Shown here piece by piece: positions 46,419 to 55,665 of a DNA stretch of 64,000 nucleotides. Below the pieces are notes generated by a model. It was not told the origin of the DNA. It did no database searches and worked only from the letters and a program-made list of their open reading frames with translations. The first letter of the stretch is position 1. Every line of letters starts with the position of its first letter. A program made the position numbers and the translations under genes. Source of the DNA: Thioalkalivibrio thiocyanodenitrificans ARhD 1 (lineage in GTDB: Bacteria > Pseudomonadota > Gammaproteobacteria > Ectothiorhodospirales > Ectothiorhodospiraceae). The stretch is from assembly GCF_000378965.1 (NCBI RefSeq), contig NZ_KB900536.1, positions 631,583 to 695,582 on the forward strand, given 5' to 3'.

Positions 46419-47032
46419 CGCGCATCCAGGTCTTCGCGCGGGCGCCCAGGGCCGGGGAGACCAAGACCCGGCTGATCCCGGTCCTGGGTCCGGAAGGGGC
46501 CGCGCGTCTTCACGAGCGGCTGATTCATCGCACCCTGCAGACGGCGCAGGCGGCATCGCCGGACGGGTTGGAACTCTGGTGCACGCCGGACACCGGGCAT
46601 CCGTTCTTCATCGAGTGTGCCACTCGCTATGACGTCCGCCTGCGTGCACAGACGGGCGATGATCTGGGTGAGCGGATGCATCACGCCCTGGAGGATGCCC
46701 GGCGACGGGGCGCGCATGCCGTGCTGGTGGGCGCGGACTGCCCGGCGCTGACCGCCGGGCACCTGCGCCAGGCCATGGCGTGGCTGGAGGAGGGCGCGGA
46801 CCTGGTGCTCGGTCCGGCGGAGGACGGCGGCTACGTGCTCATCGGTGCCGGACGGGCGGAACCGGAACTGTTCCGGGCCGTCCCCTGGGGCACCGCACAG
46901 GTCCTGCAGGAAACCCGGACCCGGGCCCGGCGCCTGGGGCTGGGGGTGCGCAGTCTGCCCGTATTGCCGGACCTGGATCGTCCCGAGGACCTGGGCCGTT
47001 TTCCGGAACTGCTCGGGGATGCGGACCCGTAA
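46415..47032 (+). CDS. TIGR04282-family glycosyltransferase-like protein (arsenosugar-associated)
   Basis: About 205 residues with a nucleotidyltransferase/GT-A fold: IQVFARAPRAGETKTRLIPVLG at the N-terminus, VLVGADCPALTAGHL and LGPAEDGGYVLIG in the middle, and VLPDLDRPEDLGRF at the end. It is nearly always next to TIGR04283 genes. The GTG at 46415 overlaps the previous stop; ATG 46406 (three codons earlier) is an equal alternative. A cofactor guanylyl-like activity is possible because of the CofC/MobA similarity. Confidence 0.88.
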   Translation: MTRIQVFARAPRAGETKTRLIPVLGPEGAARLHERLIHRTLQTAQAASPDGLELWCTPDTGHPFFIECATRYDVRLRAQTGDDLGERMHHALEDARRRGAHAVLVGADCPALTAGHLRQAMAWLEEGADLVLGPAEDGGYVLIGAGRAEPELFRAVPWGTAQVLQETRTRARRLGLGVRSLPVLPDLDRPEDLGRFPELLGDADP

Positions 47033-47062
47033 GCGGGCCGGGTTCGGGTACAATGCCGCCCC

Positions 47063-47311
47063 ATGAAAAGACGGCTTCTGTCCATCATCGACCACGCATC
47101 GCTCACCCCGCTGATCATCCTGGCGCTCCTGCTGGGGCTCGCGCCCTTCGTGCCGGAACCCCATCTCACCGAGAAGCTGCGCATGCTGTTTCAGGGTACG
47201 CTCACCCGGCCCCTGGATATCTTCGACCTGCTCATGCATGCGGCGCCCATCGTGCTGCTTGGGCTGAAGCTGTGGCGCATGGCGTGGTTGAGGAAAGCGG
47301 CGCAGGCCTGA
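47063..47311 (+). CDS. Small conserved two-helix membrane protein
   Basis: 82 residues with two hydrophobic stretches (LTPLIILALLLGLAPFV and LLMHAAPIVLLGLKLW). It resembles short proteins annotated loosely as RND-transporter-related in purple and sulfur bacteria, but I cannot assign a function. It follows the TIGR04282 gene by 30 bp and probably ends that operon. Confidence 0.65.
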   Translation: MKRRLLSIIDHASLTPLIILALLLGLAPFVPEPHLTEKLRMLFQGTLTRPLDIFDLLMHAAPIVLLGLKLWRMAWLRKAAQA

Positions 47312-47396
47312 CCCGTGCGGGCCATCCGGGGGCAGCGGGCGACCGTGTTGCGCGGCGGGATCGGCTGACCGCCTGGGGAGGGGCGTCTGATCCGGG

Positions 47397-48815
47397 CTAC
47401 ACGCCCGTGAGTTCCAGACTCCCCTGGTAGATCTTCTGCAAGGCGATGCGGTACGCAGCGGTGCGATAATCGTAAATCTCCCCGTCGCGCGCTTCCATGA
47501 TGTCCTGGAACGCGGTACGCATGGTGTCATCGAGGCCGGAATGCACCAGGTCCACCTCGCGCGCGCCGCGCACCAGCGCGCTGTGCATCCAGTCCGGCAC
47601 CTGCTCGCCGGTCAGCAATTCAAGGGCGGAGACGATGTGCTGTCCGCGCAGTTCATCGAAGCGCCGCTGCAGGCGTCCCAGGCGGATGTGGGACAGGTTG
47701 CGGATCCACTCGAAGTAGGACACCACCACTCCGCCGGCATTCATGTAGACATCGGGCAGCACCGACACCCCCATCTCCCGCAGGATCTGGTCGGCATCGA
47801 AGGTGATGGGCCCGTTGGCCGCCTCGGCGATGAGCCGTGCCTTGATGCGCGGTGCGTTGTTCCCGTGGATGACCCCTTCCAGGGCCGCGGGTACGAGGAT
47901 GTCGCATTCGTGTTCCAGGACGATCGACCCGGGCTCCACGAACTCCACGCCGGGGAACCCCTGCACCCCGCCGGTCTTGGTCATGAACTGGCGCACGTCC
48001 TCCACGGGCAGGCCCGCCTCGCTGACCAGCGCGCCGTCCTGCTCGATGATCCCGATGATCAGGGCGCCATCCTCCTCCTGCAGAAACTTGCCCAGGTGAT
48101 AGCCCACGTTCCCCAGTCCCTGGATGATCACGCGCTTGCCTTCAAGGGCGCCCGAGAGCCCGGCCTCCCTGAGGGCGGACGGATGGCGGAAGAATTCCCG
48201 CAGGGCGAACTGGATGCCGCGCCCGGTGGCTTCCAGGCGCCCCCGGATACCGCCGAAGTGCAGCGGCTTGCCGGTCACGCAGGCCGCGAAATTGAGATCC
48301 TCCGGGTAGAGGTTCTTGTAGGCGTCCATGATCCAGGCCATCTCCCGCTGCCCGGTGCCCACATCGGGTGCCGGCACGTTGGTGGCGGGGCTCAGGAAAC
48401 CCTTGCGGGCCAGTTCCTGGGCAAAGCGCCGGGTGATGCGTTCCATCTCGTCGCGGTCGTACTGCCCGGGATCGATGCTCAGGCCGCCCTTTGAACCTCC
48501 GAAGGGCACATCCACCAGCGCGCACTTGTAGGTCATCAGCGCGGCCAGGGCCTCGGCGGTCTCCTGATCCAGCGTGGGGGAATAACGCAGGCCGCCCTTG
48601 GCGGGCAGCCGGTGGGTGCTGTGCACCGCGCGCCAGCCCGTGAACTCGCGGATCTCACCGCGGATCTTCAGGGGAAAGGACACCTGCAGGATCGCATTGC
48701 AGGATTTCAGGGCGCGGTCCACGCCCGGCGGAAGGTCCAGGCCCTCCAGCGCCTTGTCCACCATCAGGGCCACGCTTTGCAGGAAGTTGGGGGACGGCGC
48801 GGAATCTCCCGGCAT
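47397..48815 (-). CDS. gdhA: Glutamate dehydrogenase (Glu/Leu/Phe/Val dehydrogenase family)
   Basis: 472 residues. KGGLRYSPTLDQETAEALAALMTYKCALVDVPFGGSKGG carries the substrate Lys and catalytic Lys; PAPDVGTGQREMAWIMD, the NAD-binding VIIQGLGNVGYHLGKFL, and AAANGPITFDAD-like AEAANGPITFDADQIL are family signatures. It oxidatively deaminates glutamate, linking nitrogen and carbon flow; with Ald it gives two amino-acid dehydrogenases in this window. The frame is open 19 codons upstream, but MPGDSAPSPNFLQ at 48815 suits the family start. Confidence 0.92.
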   Translation of the reverse strand: MPGDSAPSPNFLQSVALMVDKALEGLDLPPGVDRALKSCNAILQVSFPLKIRGEIREFTGWRAVHSTHRLPAKGGLRYSPTLDQETAEALAALMTYKCALVDVPFGGSKGGLSIDPGQYDRDEMERITRRFAQELARKGFLSPATNVPAPDVGTGQREMAWIMDAYKNLYPEDLNFAACVTGKPLHFGGIRGRLEATGRGIQFALREFFRHPSALREAGLSGALEGKRVIIQGLGNVGYHLGKFLQEEDGALIIGIIEQDGALVSEAGLPVEDVRQFMTKTGGVQGFPGVEFVEPGSIVLEHECDILVPAALEGVIHGNNAPRIKARLIAEAANGPITFDADQILREMGVSVLPDVYMNAGGVVVSYFEWIRNLSHIRLGRLQRRFDELRGQHIVSALELLTGEQVPDWMHSALVRGAREVDLVHSGLDDTMRTAFQDIMEARDGEIYDYRTAAYRIALQKIYQGSLELTGV

Positions 48816-49142
48816 GGACGACCTCCTCGAACAGGATTTCAGCGGTTTGGACATGCGCCGGCGCGGCGGCATGAATCAGCAGGCGCTGCAAGGCCGGGCC
48901 TGGTGCATCGTCCTGTTACAGCCTAGCAGATCGTGCAATATCCCATCGCGGCGGCCAGCCGTGTGAACCCGCCAGGTTGTTCACGGGCAATCCTGGGGAC
49001 ATAGGGCGGATAAGCGAAGCGCATCCGCCGGGCACCTTGCCCACGGCGTGTACGACAACGCTCTCCAGCACCCTAGGAGCCCGCTGCATCGCAGCAACCC
49101 TCCGGATGACAACCTGTTGAGAGATCACAGCCAGCCCTTCCG
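48816..49142. other. 327-bp gap with one REP-like palindrome
   Basis: No gene is seen between gdhA and the MFS gene. At 49005-49029 there is a palindromic unit GGCGGATAAGCGAAGCGCATCCGCC, given here as GGCGGATAAGCG plus AAGCGCATCCGCC; it matches the first unit of the pair at 21918. The rest holds the upstream region of gdhA; no promoter could be picked confidently. Confidence 0.55.
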
Positions 49143-50327
49143 TCAGCCGGAACCGTGTCCGGGCGTTTCCTGCCGGCCCGAGGTGCCCACCAACCAGAGC
49201 GCGGCGAACGCGATCACGCCCAGCATGGCCGAGATCGCCAGCACCCCGGTGCCGAAACGCTCGATGAGCAGCGCGAACGCGAAGGGCGCCCCCGCCTGGG
49301 CGAAGCGCGACGGCGCGCTCAACAGGCCCATGCGATGCCCGTAGTTCTCCGGCCCGAAGATGGCCAGCGGAAGCGTGCCCTTGGCGATGGACAGGATCCC
49401 GTGGCCCGCGCCGTGCAGCAGCGTAAAGAACGCCGCCGCGGGTGCGCCCAGCACCAGTATGGCCAGTGCGCCCACCGGGTGTGCCAGGGTCGCCAGCTTG
49501 CTGGCCAGCAGCGGATGGAAGTGACGGAGCACCATGTAGTCGAACAGGCGCGCGGCCACCTGTGCGGGCCCCACCAGGGCCGCGATGGCCACCGCGGCGG
49601 CCGGCGAGAGCCCGGTGTCCTGCAACAGACGGGGCAGGTGCGCCGCCATAGCCGTGCCCGTGAACCATGCCACCGCGAACACGCAGGCGATCAGGATCAG
49701 CGATCGGTCCAGGGCGGTCGATCCGGTGGTGTGCAGTGCCCGGGGCGGCGGGGGCGGCTGAACCACTCGGGGCAGCAGAAACCGGTTGACGGGCAGCCCC
49801 GCGAACAGGTGCACGCCGGCCCAGATCAGGCAGGCGGCGCGCCAGCCCAGTTGCACCTCCATGTAGGCCGTCAGGGGCCAGCAGATGGTGCTGGCGAAGC
49901 CGGCCATGAGCGTCACGCCGATGATGGCGCCCCGTGCATCCCGGCCGTAGATGCCCGCGAGCGTGGAGAACGCTCCCTCGTACAGCCCCATGGACATGCC
50001 CATGCCGATGATCAGCCAGCCGGCCAGCATCGTGCCCGGCCCCTGGGCCAGCGCCAGGACCAGCAGGCCCGCGGCGAAGATCAGGCTGGAGGCGGCGAGC
50101 ACGTGGCGGCCGCCGTAACGATCGATGCGGCGTCCCGCGACCGGCCCGAACAGTGCCGCGAGCACCAGTGCGGCGGAGAACGCGCCAAAGACCCAGCTCG
50201 GGGGAATATCCAGTTCCCGGGCCATGGGGATCGCCAGGATGGCCGGCAGGTAATAGGTGGAACCCCAGGCCAGGGTCTGGGTCGCACCCAGGGCGAGCAC
50301 GGTGCGGTTGCGGGGGGCTTCGTTCAT
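49143..50327 (-). CDS. MFS transporter
   Basis: 394 residues, twelve predicted membrane helices. The loop between helices 2 and 3 reads GPVAGRRIDRYGGRHVL, the MFS signature G-x3-D-R-x-G-x-R. The opening TVLALGATQTLAWGSTYYLPAIL resembles the YbfB/oxalate-formate-like group of unknown-substrate carriers. The start at 50327 (MNEAPRNRT) is chosen, since the twelve codons upstream are not conserved-looking. It is divergent from dusA. Confidence 0.87.
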   Translation of the reverse strand: MNEAPRNRTVLALGATQTLAWGSTYYLPAILAIPMARELDIPPSWVFGAFSAALVLAALFGPVAGRRIDRYGGRHVLAASSLIFAAGLLVLALAQGPGTMLAGWLIIGMGMSMGLYEGAFSTLAGIYGRDARGAIIGVTLMAGFASTICWPLTAYMEVQLGWRAACLIWAGVHLFAGLPVNRFLLPRVVQPPPPPRALHTTGSTALDRSLILIACVFAVAWFTGTAMAAHLPRLLQDTGLSPAAAVAIAALVGPAQVAARLFDYMVLRHFHPLLASKLATLAHPVGALAILVLGAPAAAFFTLLHGAGHGILSIAKGTLPLAIFGPENYGHRMGLLSAPSRFAQAGAPFAFALLIERFGTGVLAISAMLGVIAFAALWLVGTSGRQETPGHGSG

Positions 50328-50509
50328 GCGGGCCGGGAAACGCACCGCTCCCGGCACGGGCATCGATTCTGGTACCCTTCCGCCTGAGTCCCGGGACGGC
50401 CGTGCGCCGGCGCCCCGCCGGCCTGGCCCGCGGGGCGTCGGGAGGCAGCGCAGAATCGAGACAGTGAATCAGGAATATTACGCATCATATTGTTTCTTAT
50501 TATTTTATT

Positions 50510-51523
50510 GTGAATATTTCAGTCTGTTCATCGAACCGGATTGCCGTGGCGCCCATGATGGATTGGACGGATCGGCACTGCCGATACTTTCTGCGTCTCA
50601 TCAGCCGCCGAGCCCTACTGTACACCGAGATGGTGACTACGGGCGCCCTGCTGCACGGGGATGCGGCGCGCTTTCTCGCCTACCACCCCGACGAGCATCC
50701 CGTGGCCCTGCAACTGGGCGGCAGCGAGCCGTCCGAGTTGGCCGGCGGCGCACGCATGGCCCAGGCGCACGGCTATGACCAGGTGAATCTCAACGTGGGC
50801 TGCCCCTCGGATCGGGTGCAGTCGGGGCGCTTCGGCGCATGTCTCATGGCGGAACCGGCGCTGGTGGCCGAGTGCGTCGCCGCCATGGCAGACGCCTGCA
50901 CGCTGCCGGTGACGGTCAAGACCCGCATCGGCATCGACGATCTCGACGCCTACGAGGATCTCACCGCCTTCATCGACACCGTCCGGGCGGCCGGCTGCGG
51001 GACTTTCATCATCCACGCCCGCAAGGCCTGGCTGCACGGCCTGAGCCCGAAGGAGAACCGCGAGATCCCGCCGCTTCGCTACGACGTGGTGCACCGGCTG
51101 AAGGCCGATTTCCCGCACCTGGAGATCATTCTGAACGGCGGCGTCCGGGATCTGGACACGGTGGCGGCCCAACTGGACCATGTGGACGGCGTGATGCTCG
51201 GACGGGAGGCCTATCACAACCCCTACCTGTTGGCGGACGTGGACCGGCGTTTCTTCGGCGACAACCATCCCGTGCCGGACCGCCACGGCGTGGTGGAGGC
51301 CTTGCTGCCCTATATGTCCGACCGCCTGGATGAGGGGGTCCCCCTGCAGGCCATGACGCGCCACATCCTGGGCCTGTTCCAGGGCCGACCCGGCGCGCGC
51401 GCCTGGCGGCGCCACCTGAGCGAGAACGCCCATCGCCCCGGTGCCGGCATCGAGGTCATCCGCGCGGCGGCCGCGCGCGTGCCGGTGCCGGACGCGGAAG
51501 AGGCCCGCAGCGCGATCGCCTGA
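50510..51523 (+). CDS. dusA: tRNA-dihydrouridine(20/20a) synthase DusA
   Basis: 337 residues, FMN TIM barrel. VAPMMDWTDRHCRYFLRLISRRALLYTEMVTTGA is the DusA signature; NLNVGCPSDRVQSGRFGACLM carries the catalytic Cys; VKTRIGIDD and IIHARKAWLHGLSPKENREIPPL follow. It makes dihydrouridine 20/20a in tRNA D-loops. The GTG at 50510 is used because the first ATG (MMDWTD) lies inside the barrel strand. The sequence just before it is unusually AT-rich and may be the promoter. Confidence 0.94.
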   Translation: MNISVCSSNRIAVAPMMDWTDRHCRYFLRLISRRALLYTEMVTTGALLHGDAARFLAYHPDEHPVALQLGGSEPSELAGGARMAQAHGYDQVNLNVGCPSDRVQSGRFGACLMAEPALVAECVAAMADACTLPVTVKTRIGIDDLDAYEDLTAFIDTVRAAGCGTFIIHARKAWLHGLSPKENREIPPLRYDVVHRLKADFPHLEIILNGGVRDLDTVAAQLDHVDGVMLGREAYHNPYLLADVDRRFFGDNHPVPDRHGVVEALLPYMSDRLDEGVPLQAMTRHILGLFQGRPGARAWRRHLSENAHRPGAGIEVIRAAAARVPVPDAEEARSAIA

Positions 51524-51552
51524 TTGAGTTCAGCGGCATTCGAGGGAATGCA

Positions 51553-51719
51553 TTTTTGCCACAGAGGGCACAGAGAAAAAACCAACGGAATCGTAGGTTG
51601 GGGTGAGCGCAGCGAACCCCAACACGGCGGAGGTCTTCCGGGCCCCGGAGCGTTGGGGTTCGTTCCTCACCCCAACCTACAACGGTTCAAAGCTTTTCCT
51701 CTGTGACCTCTGTGGCAAA
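51553..51719. repeat. Nested palindromic repeat between dusA and phrB
   Basis: An outer inverted pair (51553-51580, TTTTTGCCACAGAGGGCACA...; 51694-51719, ...CTCTGTGGCAAA) encloses an inner inverted pair starting GTAGGTTGGGGTGAG (51593-51623) and ending CACCCCAACCTAC (51652-51680). Both inner units are themselves palindromic around GGGGTT/AACCCC. The gene gap is 204 bp and is almost wholly filled by this structure. Confidence 0.85.
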
Positions 51720-51727
51720 CGAAACTC

Positions 51728-53173
51728 TCACCCGGCCGCCTTGATCCGTTCCCACCGCACCAGCGCCTGCCTCCGGGTTTCCGCCAGGTCCACCACCGGC
51801 CCGGGGTAGTTGTCGCCCAGACGCACGCCCGCCTGTTGAAGCACCGTCCCGGGTGCCTCCCAGGGCTTGTGAACATACCGGGCGGGCAGGTGCGCGAGCT
51901 CGGGCACCCAGCGGCGCACATAATCGCCCTGCGGATCGAAACGTTCCCCCTGGAGGACCGGATTGAACACCCGGAAGTAGGGTGCGGCATCCGCGCCGCA
52001 GCCGGCGGTCCACTGCCAGCCCAGGGTATTGGCCGCCAAATCCGCGTCCACCAGGGTGTCCCAGAACCAGCGCGCGCCATCCAGCCAGTGAATGCCCAGG
52101 TTCTTGGTGAGCAGGGAGGCGACGATCATGCGGGCGCGATTGTGCATCCATCCGGTCGCCCACAGCGCACGCATCGCGGCGTCCACCAGGGGGATGCCGG
52201 TCCGGCCCTGCTGCCAGGCCTCGAGGATGTGCGGATCGGGATCGACCCAGGGGAGGGCATCGAAGCGCGGGTCCAGCGGGCGGGTGGCGGTGTGGGGAAA
52301 ATGGTGGAGCAGGTGATGGGCGAACTCGCGCCAGCCGATCTCCCGAAGAAACGCGTCCACGGACTCGCGGCCGTTCCGGCTGTCCGCCTCTGCACCGGCC
52401 ATGCGACAGGCGGCGACCACCTGGCGTGGTCCGATCTCCCCGAAATGCAGGTGCGCCGACAGTCTCGAACTGCCGTCCCGGTCGGGACGATTTCGCATGG
52501 GCTCGTAATCCTGCACCACCTTGTCCATAAAGGTCCGCAGACGGGCCAGTGCGCCGGCCTCGCCTGGTTGCCAGTATTCGCCAAAGGACGCGTCCCAGCC
52601 CGTGCGCGGCAGGAGCGCCAGGTCCTCCGGGTCAAGGCCCCGGGGCACGTGCCGCGGGGCCGAGATCCGCTCGGGGGCGGGGGTGACCCTGTCGGGCAGG
52701 CCCGCATCCCGGCATGCCTTCCAGAAGGGCGTGAACACCCGGTACGGATCGCCGGCGCGGTTGATCACCGCGCCGGGCTCGTGGAGCAGGGCGGCATTGA
52801 AGCTCTCCGCGATGACGCCTTTCTTCGTCAGCATGTCCCGGACCACCTCGTCCCGGGCAACGGGCGCGGGTTCGTGGAGCCGGTTCCAGCAGACGCGGCC
52901 GGCGCCGGTTTCCGCGATCAGCGCCTCCAGACACGGCAGCGTGGGTCCGCGCCGGATCACCAGCGGCGCGCCCCGGGCGGCAAGATCCCGTTTCAGGGCA
53001 ACCAGACTGTGATGCAGCCACCAGCGGCTGGCGGCGCCCGGCGGCCAGTCGCCTTCCTCCTCCGTTGCATGAATGAACACCGGGATCACGCCGCCCTGTT
53101 CCAGTGCCCGTGCGAGGGCCGGATTGTCGGTCAGGCGCAGGTCACGCCGGAACCAGAGCAGCGACACGGTCAT
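51728..53173 (-). CDS. phrB: Deoxyribodipyrimidine photolyase PhrB
   Basis: 481 residues, photolyase/cryptochrome family. The antenna-binding N-terminus starts SLLWFRRDLRLTDNPALARAL. The FAD-binding C-terminal half has SSRLSAHLHFGEIGPRQV, LREIGWREFAHHLLHHFP, GWMHNRARMIVASLLTKNL and DADLAANTLGWQWTAGCG, including the Trp/His residues of CPD photolyases. It repairs UV-induced cyclobutane dimers with blue light. The frame is open 85 codons upstream, but homology begins at the ATG at 53173. Confidence 0.94.
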   Translation of the reverse strand: MTVSLLWFRRDLRLTDNPALARALEQGGVIPVFIHATEEEGDWPPGAASRWWLHHSLVALKRDLAARGAPLVIRRGPTLPCLEALIAETGAGRVCWNRLHEPAPVARDEVVRDMLTKKGVIAESFNAALLHEPGAVINRAGDPYRVFTPFWKACRDAGLPDRVTPAPERISAPRHVPRGLDPEDLALLPRTGWDASFGEYWQPGEAGALARLRTFMDKVVQDYEPMRNRPDRDGSSRLSAHLHFGEIGPRQVVAACRMAGAEADSRNGRESVDAFLREIGWREFAHHLLHHFPHTATRPLDPRFDALPWVDPDPHILEAWQQGRTGIPLVDAAMRALWATGWMHNRARMIVASLLTKNLGIHWLDGARWFWDTLVDADLAANTLGWQWTAGCGADAAPYFRVFNPVLQGERFDPQGDYVRRWVPELAHLPARYVHKPWEAPGTVLQQAGVRLGDNYPGPVVDLAETRRQALVRWERIKAAG

Positions 53174-53431
53174 CGGTGACTCCCATGGGGAAATGGCGTA
53201 CGTTCGGCGGCAAGGGGATGGCGGGTCTGCTCCGGCCATCGGTGGACGGTACGGACAGGCAACGCCCCCCTGTGCCGGCAGTGTAGGGCAATTGGTCGGA
53301 CGACTCACCCGCGTGCACGACATGGACCCTGAACGGCCCCGGTCGGAAGGGCGCAGCGGAACAATCCGCACGCCGGCAACGTCCGTATCCATAGGCCGGA
53401 ACACCATGCACAGCGCAACCAAGGGCATCCC

Positions 53432-55294
53432 ATGATCACGCCTCGACCCCTGTTCATCGCCTTGCTCACCTGCCTGTGGCTCCTGCCGGGCCTCGGGCTG
53501 CCGCTGCTGGCGGGCGATCCGGATCTGCGCAACACCATGGGCGAGAGCCCGTCACCGTATCTGAGACTCCATGAGGATGATCCGGTCCGCTGGCAGGCCT
53601 GGTCGGATGCCACCCTGCAACTGGCCAGCGAGTCCGACCGCCTCCTGCTGGTGTCCGTGGGCTATTTCTCCTGCCACTGGTGTCACGTGATGCAGCGGGA
53701 GAGTTTCAGGGATGAGGACATCGCCGCGCGCATCAATGCGGGCTTCATACCCGTGAAGGTCGACCGGGAACTCAACGCGGCGCTGGATGAACGCCTGATG
53801 AATTTCCTGCACGCGACCCGCGGTTTCGGCGGCTGGCCCCTGAACGTGATCCTGACCCCCGAGGGACATCCCCTGGTGGGCACGGTTTACCTGCCTCCCG
53901 AAGAGTTCGACGGCTGGCTGGCGCGTGTCCATGAACACTGGCGGCAGGACCGGGAAAACCTGAGAGTCGTCACCCGGGAGGCCGCCCGGGAGCTGGCGGC
54001 CCTGGAACGCGCCGGGCAGGCCCCCGTGCAGGGCGCGAACCCGGAGGAACTGCTGGATCGCATGCTCAACGCACACCGCGGCCTGGCCGACAAGATGAGC
54101 GGCGGTTTCGGCAACCAGAGCAAGTTCCCCCACGCGGCGCAACTGCGCGTTCTGCTGGAGGCCACCCGGCTGCGTGACGAGCCCTGGCTGGAGGAGTTTC
54201 TCGCCGTGACCCTGGATGCCATGGCGACCCAGGGGCTTCGGGACGTGCTGGGCGGCGGCTTCTACCGGTACACCGAGGACCCGGAATGGCAGGTCCCCCA
54301 TTTCGAGAAGATGCTCTACGACAATGCCCTGCTGGCCGAGTTGTACCTGCGCGCCGCCGAGGTCCTGGGCCGCGAGGACTACCGGGGCGTGGGCATGGAC
54401 ACCGTGCGTTTCATGCTAGAGGAGATGGCAACAGGGCGGGGCGACTTCGTTGCCAGCCTGTCCGCCGTGGACGACCAGGACGTGGAGGGCGGCTATTACC
54501 TCTGGTCGCGGGAGGAGGTGCACGCCCTGGTGGGTGACGATGCCTGGCCCGCGGTGGAACTGGCCTGGGGTTTCGACACCACGCCCATCCTGGAACACGG
54601 CCATCTGGCCGTCCAGGCAAGGTCGCCGGCCCGGGTGGCCGATGCACTGGACATGGAAGCGGGGCGGGTGGCCACGCACCTGGCACAGGCCCGTGAACGG
54701 CTGCTCGAAGCCCGGGCGTCGCGCGTATTGCCCGTGGACGACAAGGTGGTGGTGGGCTGGAACGGCCTCACGCTGTCGGCCCTCGCGGCTGCCGCGCCCC
54801 ATGATGAGCGCGCCGCCGACGCCGGCGCGGCCCTGCATGGCCGCATCCTGGAAGCCATGTGGCGAAACGGGGAGCTGCCCCGTGCGCTGGACGCGGACGG
54901 CGTGCCCGTGGGTGAGGGGGAGCTGGAGGACTACGCCTTCATCGCCCGGGGACTGGCGCAATGGGCGGCGTACACGCAGGAGCGCGACGTGTGGCAACAG
55001 GCCGCGCAGGTGGCACATGCCGCCTGGAGCCTGTTCCACAACGAGGACGGCTGGCGCCCCACCCGGGTCCCGGTCCTGCCCGGATCACCCCGCCTGGTGC
55101 ACCTTGAGGACACGCCGCTGCCTTCCACCAGCGCCACCATGCAGTCGGTCACCGCGCGCATCCTCGCCCACACGGACCACGATGGCCTTCGCCAACGCGC
55201 CGCCCGGGCGGAACGCCGCATCACCCGAAACCTGGTGGGTTCACCCTTTGTGCACGCCTCGCAGATTCTTCAATTGCATGCGGTGAATCAGTGA
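53432..55294 (+). CDS. DUF255 thioredoxin-domain protein (YyaL/SSP411-like), exported form
   Basis: 620 residues. A signal peptide (FIALLTCLWLLPGLGLPLLA) is followed by the DUF255 thioredoxin-like domain: SPYLRLHEDDPVRWQAW and VSVGYFSCHWCHVMQRESF with a C-x2-C pair, FIPVKVDRELNAALDE and GFGGWPLNVILTPEGHP. A (alpha/alpha)6-barrel part follows with SKFPHAAQL, YDNALLAELYL and VVVGWNGLTLSALA. Cytoplasmic relatives lack the signal, so this version probably acts in the periplasm. Function of the family is not settled. Confidence 0.9.
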   Translation: MITPRPLFIALLTCLWLLPGLGLPLLAGDPDLRNTMGESPSPYLRLHEDDPVRWQAWSDATLQLASESDRLLLVSVGYFSCHWCHVMQRESFRDEDIAARINAGFIPVKVDRELNAALDERLMNFLHATRGFGGWPLNVILTPEGHPLVGTVYLPPEEFDGWLARVHEHWRQDRENLRVVTREAARELAALERAGQAPVQGANPEELLDRMLNAHRGLADKMSGGFGNQSKFPHAAQLRVLLEATRLRDEPWLEEFLAVTLDAMATQGLRDVLGGGFYRYTEDPEWQVPHFEKMLYDNALLAELYLRAAEVLGREDYRGVGMDTVRFMLEEMATGRGDFVASLSAVDDQDVEGGYYLWSREEVHALVGDDAWPAVELAWGFDTTPILEHGHLAVQARSPARVADALDMEAGRVATHLAQARERLLEARASRVLPVDDKVVVGWNGLTLSALAAAAPHDERAADAGAALHGRILEAMWRNGELPRALDADGVPVGEGELEDYAFIARGLAQWAAYTQERDVWQQAAQVAHAAWSLFHNEDGWRPTRVPVLPGSPRLVHLEDTPLPSTSATMQSVTARILAHTDHDGLRQRAARAERRITRNLVGSPFVHASQILQLHAVNQ

Positions 55295-55462
55295 AGGGGG
55301 CAACTCATTGAGCAACTGATTTCAGTACTGCCGGGCGTCGGTCTCTGGCCTGGTTCTCTGACTCCTCGACATTCCCGATGATTCGATCATCTCAGAGGGT
55401 CGAAGGACATCCGCGATCAGAGGCATAAACACCTGGGCCAACCTGCCCAATCCAAACACCTT

Positions 55463-55660
55463 TCGCCCGGAGGACCGGGCTCCTACGCGTGCCCGTATCC
55501 CATACCGTAGGAGCCCAGTCCCCTGGGCGATCCTGCTCAAACCAAACCCCTTTCGCCCGGAGAACCGGGCTCCTGCGTGCCCATATCCCCATCCCGTAGG
55601 AGCCCAGTCCCGTGGGCGATCCTGCTCAAACCAAACCCCATTCGCCCGGAGACGCAGCCC
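55463..55660. repeat. Array of alternating GTAG-type REPs
   Basis: The 371-bp gap 55295-55665 has no gene and holds at least four complete units in alternating orientation: 55463-55486 (minus), 55507-55530 (plus), 55553-55576 (minus, variant end CTCCTGC), 55596-55619 (plus), and a broken fifth from about 55642. About 89-bp periods repeat with shared AAACCAAACCCC spacers, showing tandem growth. The array separates the chromosomal DUF255 gene from the accessory block. Confidence 0.85.
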
Positions 55661-55665
55661 GAGCA

